Below are positions 58,047 through 64,000 of a DNA stretch of 64,000 bases, in pieces; within the stretch, counting starts at the first letter, position 1, and each line of letters starts with the position of its first letter. Source of the DNA: Chloroflexota bacterium (GTDB lineage Bacteria > Chloroflexota > Anaerolineae > Aggregatilineales > Phototrophicaceae); NCBI GenBank assembly GCA_026707665.1, contig JAPOWK010000039.1, positions 1 through 64,000 on the forward strand, written 5' to 3'. The position numbers were made by a program, and so were the translations under genes. The notes below the pieces were generated by a model that ran no database searches, was not told the DNA's origin, and saw nothing but the letters and a program-made list of their open reading frames with translations.

Positions 58047-60059
58047 CTAGTAGTCGTAATCTTCCCAGGTTTCTTCGTCCCAGCTGCCGCGTCTGCCCTT
58101 GCGGCGGCGCTTTGCGATGACTTCGCCGCTTTCTTCGTCCAGGACGAGCTGTCGACGCCTTTGACGGTCCGTACGCCGCTGCTGCTTGCCCTTCTGACGA
58201 TCGCGCTCAAACTCGCGTTCGCCTTCATCTTCCACGAATCCGACATCGTCCGGCCGCGCCTCGCGCTGCCTTTCCACTTCAACGACGGTCGCTTCCAGCG
58301 GGGCAGGCGGCTCAACTGCCACGGTTTCAGTTTCGTCACTCGCCGCCGTCTCATCTTGTGCTCGATCACTTACCATTGGCTGGCCAAAGGCATCAAGCAT
58401 GACTTCAGGCTGGCTCGCGTCGGTTCCGTCTTCGGATGGCGCATCCGCCTCCGGTTCTCCTTCAGCCGCTTCTTCCGCCTGCGCCTCGACAGCCTCTTCA
58501 GCGTCCGCTGCGTCCTCTTCGTCTTCTTCAATTGAGAATGCTTCGGCCAGCAGTTGATCCAGGTCGGCCGCATTGATGATATCCAGCGCCGTCCGCAATT
58601 CGTCCAAGGGCTCGCCTTCCAAGTCGACGAATCGGCGGCTCATCAACTCTTCATCGACGGCACAGATCAACATGACTTCACCGATATTCTCGAATGGCTC
58701 CAGGATGTCGAGCACTTCTTGCGAAACCGCCAGCACATCCAGGGGCAATTCGAAGAGCTGCGGCGCGAGCGATTCCCGCGCCAGCTCTCGCTGCTGCAGA
58801 TAGAACTGGTGCGCCTCATCGCGCTGCTCTTGTAGCAACTGCTCGACAATATCGGCCAAGCGGGCGAGCGATTTATACTCTTCTGGCATGACGGCGAGCT
58901 CAAGGCGCTTTTTCTCCATGATGCGCAGGGACTCGGCGATGAGATCGGCGTGGCGCTCGACCAGGCTATCCAGCGGGGGAATCTCGAGGTTGTCCAAGGC
59001 GCCTTGCACAGTTTCGGCAACACTCTTGATGTCAATGCGCCAGCCGGTGAGTTTGGCCGCCAGGCGCGCGTTTTGTCCCTCTCGTCCGATGGCCAGCGAC
59101 AACTGATCATCGGGCACGAGCACGACTGCCGTCTTCCCGTCGATTGGATCATCATCCAGGTAGACGCCGGTGACGCGCGCCGGGCTCAACGCTTTGGAAA
59201 TGAAGGCGACCGCGTCGTTATTCCACTCGATGACGTCAATCTTTTCGTTGTGAAGCTCCTTGACGATATTCTGGATGCGAATGCCGCGCATGCCGACGCA
59301 GGCGCCGACCGGGTCAATCCCGTCTTGCAGCGCCGCCACAGCGACCTTGGAGCGATGTCCGGCTTCGCGCGCGATATTCTTGATTTCTACCTGCCCGTTA
59401 TATATCTCCGGCACTTCGTATTCCAGCAAACGACGGAGCATGCTGCGGTGCGCTCGACTGACCAGGATCTGAGGTCCGCGATTGCTCTTGGTCACTTCGA
59501 CAACGAAGACACGAATCTTCTCGTGCGTGCGGTAGCGCTCTCCCGGAATCTGATGCTGCCGCGGCAGATCGGCTTCCGCCCGGCCCAGGCTCAGGGTAAC
59601 TTTTCTGGCGTTGGTGCTTTGCACGGTGCCGGTAATCAAGTCGCCTTCACGGTTGATGAATTCGTCGTAGAGCGAGTTGCGTTCCGCTTCGCGGATCTTC
59701 TGCAAGATGACTTGTTTCGCAGTCTGCGCGGCGATGCGCCCGAAGCTCCTGGTGGTATGCTCCACCTGAACCATCACGACATCATGGAGTTGCGCCTCCG
59801 GATCAAAGAATCGCGCTCGCTCCAAGGTAACTTCAGTCGCATCGTTAAAGACGTCGTCGACGACTTCTTTCTCAACGAAGACCATCTGCCGGCCCGTTTT
59901 GAGGTCGATCCTTGCTTCAATCTCCTGGGCGGCGCTGGCGCCGGTATCTTTGCGATAAGCCGAGACCAAGGCACTCTGAAGCGCATCCAAAATGATGTCT
60001 TCCGGCAAGGCGCGAATATCCTCAATTTCTCTGAATGCGGTTCCCAATTCGTTCGACAT
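58047..60059 (-). CDS. nusA: transcription termination/antitermination protein NusA with long charged C-terminal extension
   Basis: NusA N-term, S1, KH motifs ([54 protein letters not shown]). Confidence 0.96.
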   Translation of the reverse strand: MSNELGTAFREIEDIRALPEDIILDALQSALVSAYRKDTGASAAQEIEARIDLKTGRQMVFVEKEVVDDVFNDATEVTLERARFFDPEAQLHDVVMVQVEHTTRSFGRIAAQTAKQVILQKIREAERNSLYDEFINREGDLITGTVQSTNARKVTLSLGRAEADLPRQHQIPGERYRTHEKIRVFVVEVTKSNRGPQILVSRAHRSMLRRLLEYEVPEIYNGQVEIKNIAREAGHRSKVAVAALQDGIDPVGACVGMRGIRIQNIVKELHNEKIDVIEWNNDAVAFISKALSPARVTGVYLDDDPIDGKTAVVLVPDDQLSLAIGREGQNARLAAKLTGWRIDIKSVAETVQGALDNLEIPPLDSLVERHADLIAESLRIMEKKRLELAVMPEEYKSLARLADIVEQLLQEQRDEAHQFYLQQRELARESLAPQLFELPLDVLAVSQEVLDILEPFENIGEVMLICAVDEELMSRRFVDLEGEPLDELRTALDIINAADLDQLLAEAFSIEEDEEDAADAEEAVEAQAEEAAEGEPEADAPSEDGTDASQPEVMLDAFGQPMVSDRAQDETAASDETETVAVEPPAPLEATVVEVERQREARPDDVGFVEDEGEREFERDRQKGKQQRRTDRQRRRQLVLDEESGEVIAKRRRKGRRGSWDEETWEDYDY

Positions 60060-60126
60060 GCTGCTTCACTCCAAATGTCGAGATTCTTGACGATGCTATG
60101 TTCGCGACATCCCCATATAAAACGAA

Positions 60127-60145
60127 AAGTGGGGGGCTCCCACTT
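60127..60145 (-). promoter_or_regulatory. attenuator-like hairpin in nusA leader
   Basis: Minus strand AAGTGGG-AGCCC-CCCACTT then TTCGTTTT. Confidence 0.6.
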
Positions 60146-60167
60146 CTGCGAACGTTAGATTACGCTC

Positions 60168-60197
60168 AGAATAGCACGCAACTTGACGCGCGTCAAG
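60168..60197 (-). promoter_or_regulatory. nusA operon promoter overlapped by a perfect 16-bp palindrome
   Basis: Minus strand TTGACG - 17 bp - TATTCT; CTTGACGCGCGTCAAG at 60182-60197. Confidence 0.7.
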
Positions 60198-60239
60198 GCG
60201 CGACCACTACAAGCGGATTCGCGCCTGCGAGCGCAAAGA

Positions 60240-63200
60240 CTAGCCTCGCGGGAAGGGCGGAAACTTGCGAATCGCTCCGGCGGTGGAATCGCTGACGTAC
60301 ACGAATCCGTCTTCGTCGACGGCAATGCCACCGATGTCGCTAAATTGCCCCAGCTCGCCGTTTTCTCCGATTTCGGCGAATGAGCCGATGCAATCGCCAG
60401 CGGTTGAATAAACCAGAATCCGTTTGCCATCGGGGTCAGTGACGTACAGGTGGTCTCGCTCCTCATCCAAAGCCAGGTAGGGGCGATTGAATGTTGTGTT
60501 GTACCAACCGCGCACGCGGAAATTCATCAAGTGCGTGCCGTTGACGTCAAAAACGGCGATGCGGCGGTTCCAGGTATCGGCAATGAAGAGGCGCCCGTCG
60601 CTGTGGATAGCCAGCCCACTTGGCTCGTCCAACTCGCCGGGGCCGCTGCCGCCGCTGCCAATATCGTACTGATGCACGGTTTGCAAGCCATCGAGATAAT
60701 ACACTCGAATGCGCTTGTTGCCGGTGTCGGCAATGAAAATGCGCCTGTCGCCAAAAAGCGCCACATCGCGAGGTCCCCAGAAGCCATCGGTCGGGTCAAG
60801 GGGCGCGTCAAAGCCGAATTCACCAGCGCTGCCCCAGGAACTGACCGCGTTGCCCGCCAGGTCAATTCGGTGAATGCGGTAATGCCAGGTATCGACCACC
60901 AGCAGGTCGCCGTTGGGCAGCGCCAGGGCGCTGTTCGGGCGATTGAACGCGACCAATCCAGCATTGCCGATCGTGCGGACATGCGCGCCATCGACCGTGA
61001 AAATGTGAACGAGATTGGCCTGCTCATCGGCAATGTAGACCAAGCCTGCGCTGGCCGACATCCCGAGCGGATTCTTCACTAATTGCGCCGTCGTATCGAA
61101 TTCGAGGATGGGATTGATTGCCTGCCAGTTTGCTGCACATTGATTGATCTCGGCCGGGATATTGCTTGGCACTTCGCCATCGCCCAGGCCGTACTCCCAG
61201 ATCTTGGAGGCGAAGTCCTTGCGGATGTAGACGTGCATGCGATCGGAGACGGGCCAGTTGGTCAAGGAGAAGTCCTTGCCGGTCGCCTCCCCATAGCGGT
61301 CATAATCGCGCGACCACCAGATATCGAAGATACCGCGGCGCAGCGCCGAGGCGTTCGTGTTTTCTGGCGAGAAGTCCAGCGCGTTGAGGATACGCTCTGG
61401 CGTCAGGTTAAAGTATTCTTGCATGGGCCACCACATGCGAACGTGATCGCGCCGCAGATAATGATCTTCTAGGATCGGTTCCACTTCGCCGCGATGACCC
61501 GCGCCGACAACGACAAACACCGCATCTTGCGTATTCTGCACGGTCGGATTGCCACCGACGAATACGGCGTCCGTATAATCGCGGAAGTACCAGCTGTATG
61601 GCCAGGAGACTTCATCATCGTAGGCGAACTTCATGTCCTTGCCGTCAGTCAGGCGCAGGCTCATCTCCTCAATGTCGTCCAGCACCCATTTGACGCCCGG
61701 CGCCGCATGCGCATAAACGAGCAACTCGGTCGCCAGATCGTAGTTGATGAAAGACGACATCCAAGCTGCCCGAATGGTGATTAAGCTGAGGATGCCGACA
61801 ACAGCCGCCGCGCCGATGCGCCGAATGTGCATCCAACTCGTCAAGCGGGCCAAACGTATGAGCAGATAGCCCAAGCCGATCGCGAGGATTAGCGATGCCA
61901 GCCAGGCATAAGTGCGCCCCAATTGCGCCTGCTGCAATCCGGCAAATGGCGGATCGCCGGCGATGTAGGCGCCAAGCGCCTGCCCAACGCAAATGAGAAA
62001 GACCGGCATCAGCAGCAGCGCCAGCCAGCCGCGCGACAAGAACTGCGACTTATCTATCCGCGAGAAAACGCCGCCGAAGTACCAAGCCGCAATCAAGATC
62101 ATCGGCGTGGTGAGATGTGTGCCCAGCCAAGGCATCTTCTCCCCAGCCAGCGAATAGCCGACCAGGTTTAGCACCGCCCACCAGGCCAGCAACAAGAGGA
62201 ACGGAATCCGGCAGAGCTGGTCTGATACTGCGATGCCTGCATTGGCGTCGCCGCTTGGTGCGGCAGCGCCTTCTTCCGATGCGAGCGCTTGGTTTCGCCC
62301 CGGCTCATTGGCGACTTCATCGTCCGGGCCGGGCGCGGACTCGTCCTCGACGACTGGAACCGAATCCTTCAGCAGAGCCGCATTTGTACTCGCGTGGTCA
62401 GGCGCTGCTGCCGCGTCGACATGAGTCCCTTCGCCGCGAATTCGCTCGCCCGCAATGATGCGCTCTCGGCGCGATTTCCAAAAGCTGGTCACGCCGGCGA
62501 ACATCGCGCTGACGCTGCCGACGATGGGCAGGAATTCGTAGGTCGGCAGGATAATGAGCAGATAGTAGTACTGCGGTTGGCTGCCGCGCCGGACGCCTTG
62601 CTGCTCCAGCCAGTAGCCCAGGCTGTAAATCATGCCGGTGCCCAAGCCGGCGATATTGGTGAATACGCTGGTGAAGAAAAACGCGAAAATGATGTGAAAG
62701 ATGGCGGCCGCTATCAGCCAGCGCTTCCAGTTCCAGGTGAGACCAATGACCAGGGAGAGCATGACGAGCGGCGCAAAGGCGAAGGCGCCAACCAGAAACT
62801 GCCCCACGTGAGCAGCGGATCCCATGTTGGGCAAATTGGCAAACAAGCTGTAAAGGAAATCGGGCGAAGACTCGGCGAGGTTCGCGAATGCTACGCTAGA
62901 ACCAGCCATCAGGCGGACGAAGAGCGCTGTCGTCCAGGGCAAGATGAGCGTGCCAATCAAGACGATGAAATCAACTTCGGGAAACGGATGAAGTGATGCC
63001 CACAGACCCGCATGTTCCGATTTGTCCAGCGATGGTTTGTCCTTGCTTGCCACAGCGCGTCGCGCATCGCGGATCAGGAAAGCCGCGACCGCGATCGCGA
63101 TCAGCCATAGAGCAAGACCGGGCGCCCAGCGAATCGCCGCCCCCTGGTTGGATTCGCCGCCATCATCCATTGCCGTGTCGGGCACCGTTGGTTCAGCCGT

Positions 63201-64000
63201 TTCCGTCGGCTGGGGAACGTGGGACAGCTCTTCTATGAATAGCAGGCTCCCCGCGGTGAGCAAGGCGATGAGCAGAATAGCGGTGGCTTCGCGCCAGGGT
63301 ATGCGGCTCCAGCGATCGCGAAAGGCGTATATCGCCGTCGAAACCAGCACGAATACCGCGCTAAGCACCGATAGCGCCATCCAATTGATCCAACTGCTTC
63401 GCTCAAGATCGCTGAGATCAGCCCAGCTCGTGCCGCGCCCCGGCACGATCTCGGCCGGTATCACATCGACAACGATATACATGCCCAGCGTCATGACGCC
63501 GCCCAGCAAGATTCCAAGAATCAGCGCATAGAAGATCGGCTTGCCCTGCAGGTGGAAGCGCCGCTGACAAAGTCGAATAAGAAAGTAGATGAGCAGGAAG
63601 CTGCCGAAGATCGCGATATAGATGAAGGCTGTTTCCTTCGAGCCCAGGTTCAGTATCATGGCGGCGGCGAAGAGATAGAGCCAGACAGCGCGGCGGCGAA
63701 AGCGCGGTGAGCCGTCGAGATACATCAAAATGCAATAGGCCATGATCATGCCGAAGAGAATGGATGGCGTGTCATGGCGGATGTAGCGATTGTAATAAAG
63801 CAGAAGTGGCGAAATCAGCAGCATGAACGAAGCGAGCGCGGCGCCCCAGCGCCCCAGCCATTTGCGCAACAGCAGCGGAAACATCACCATGACAACCCCG
63901 AGGAGCGCGGTGTAGATGCGGCCCGAAAAGTCGCTGTCGCCGAAGAGATAGAAAGACAGGGCGGTGGCATGAAATAGCACCGGACCGTGCATCAAAGGCG
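60240..64000 (-). CDS. GT-C glycosyltransferase-like (TIGR03663/Agl23-type) membrane protein fused to C-terminal NHL-repeat propeller; N-terminus beyond window
   Basis: HGPVLFHATALSFYLFGDSDFSGR...YYNRYIRHD; C-terminal NHL repeats (NRPNSALALPNGDLLVVDTWHYRIHRID; EPSGLAIHSDGRLFIADTWNRRIAVFD). Confidence 0.8.
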   Translation of the reverse strand, partial: PLMHGPVLFHATALSFYLFGDSDFSGRIYTALLGVVMVMFPLLLRKWLGRWGAALASFMLLISPLLLYYNRYIRHDTPSILFGMIMAYCILMYLDGSPRFRRRAVWLYLFAAAMILNLGSKETAFIYIAIFGSFLLIYFLIRLCQRRFHLQGKPIFYALILGILLGGVMTLGMYIVVDVIPAEIVPGRGTSWADLSDLERSSWINWMALSVLSAVFVLVSTAIYAFRDRWSRIPWREATAILLIALLTAGSLLFIEELSHVPQPTETAEPTVPDTAMDDGGESNQGAAIRWAPGLALWLIAIAVAAFLIRDARRAVASKDKPSLDKSEHAGLWASLHPFPEVDFIVLIGTLILPWTTALFVRLMAGSSVAFANLAESSPDFLYSLFANLPNMGSAAHVGQFLVGAFAFAPLVMLSLVIGLTWNWKRWLIAAAIFHIIFAFFFTSVFTNIAGLGTGMIYSLGYWLEQQGVRRGSQPQYYYLLIILPTYEFLPIVGSVSAMFAGVTSFWKSRRERIIAGERIRGEGTHVDAAAAPDHASTNAALLKDSVPVVEDESAPGPDDEVANEPGRNQALASEEGAAAPSGDANAGIAVSDQLCRIPFLLLLAWWAVLNLVGYSLAGEKMPWLGTHLTTPMILIAAWYFGGVFSRIDKSQFLSRGWLALLLMPVFLICVGQALGAYIAGDPPFAGLQQAQLGRTYAWLASLILAIGLGYLLIRLARLTSWMHIRRIGAAAVVGILSLITIRAAWMSSFINYDLATELLVYAHAAPGVKWVLDDIEEMSLRLTDGKDMKFAYDDEVSWPYSWYFRDYTDAVFVGGNPTVQNTQDAVFVVVGAGHRGEVEPILEDHYLRRDHVRMWWPMQEYFNLTPERILNALDFSPENTNASALRRGIFDIWWSRDYDRYGEATGKDFSLTNWPVSDRMHVYIRKDFASKIWEYGLGDGEVPSNIPAEINQCAANWQAINPILEFDTTAQLVKNPLGMSASAGLVYIADEQANLVHIFTVDGAHVRTIGNAGLVAFNRPNSALALPNGDLLVVDTWHYRIHRIDLAGNAVSSWGSAGEFGFDAPLDPTDGFWGPRDVALFGDRRIFIADTGNKRIRVYYLDGLQTVHQYDIGSGGSGPGELDEPSGLAIHSDGRLFIADTWNRRIAVFDVNGTHLMNFRVRGWYNTTFNRPYLALDEERDHLYVTDPDGKRILVYSTAGDCIGSFAEIGENGELGQFSDIGGIAVDEDGFVYVSDSTAGAIRKFPPFPRG

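Noticed and set aside
58950-60158. 402-aa + strand ORF opposite nusA
   Set aside because: Shadow ORF of nusA; crosses the nusA promoter/leader region
1-64000. CRISPR array, prophage, transposon or integron
   Set aside because: No regularly spaced repeats, Cas, integrase, transposase or phage structural proteins identified by reading the ORF track

Overview
This is a gene-dense chromosomal window (~56-58% GC by eye). No integrase, transposase, phage module or CRISPR array was seen. The gene content suggests a Chloroflexota/Anaerolineae-like bacterium; that placement is inference and was not tested. Core blocks: (i) an elongasome/division supercluster on the minus strand, mreB-mreC-mreD-mrdA(PBP2)-[unknown polytopic membrane protein]-minC-minD-minE-rodA-gltX-tRNA-Gln(CTG); (ii) a transcription/translation block on the minus strand, nusA-ylxR-infB-rbfA-nrnA-truB-ribF, convergent with era and with no rimP in the window; (iii) scattered housekeeping genes: rplS, tilS, mutS, recJ, fmt, mdh, uppP, crcB, a ROK kinase and a phosphohexomutase. 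Accessory genes include an esterase-CapA fusion, a GT-C-type membrane enzyme fused to an NHL propeller, a secreted PPC-domain protein, a secreted GH-A-like glycosidase, an AlbA_2 (Schlafen-type) regulator, a sulfotransferase abutting mutS, and several large GT-C-like membrane proteins. The most interesting observations are: a ClpB-like AAA+ protein whose first ATPase ring has lost its Walker B acidic pair and arginine fingers; a response regulator with Glu at the phospho-acceptor position; a helically phased TTGTCC/GGACAA array in a ~590 bp intergenic region; a perfect 16-bp palindrome over the nusA -35 box plus an attenuator-like hairpin; a UUCG hairpin with U-run in the rplS leader; an intergenic hairpin repeat family; and an unknown membrane gene translationally linked to PBP2. 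No single feature can be called a new system from sequence alone.
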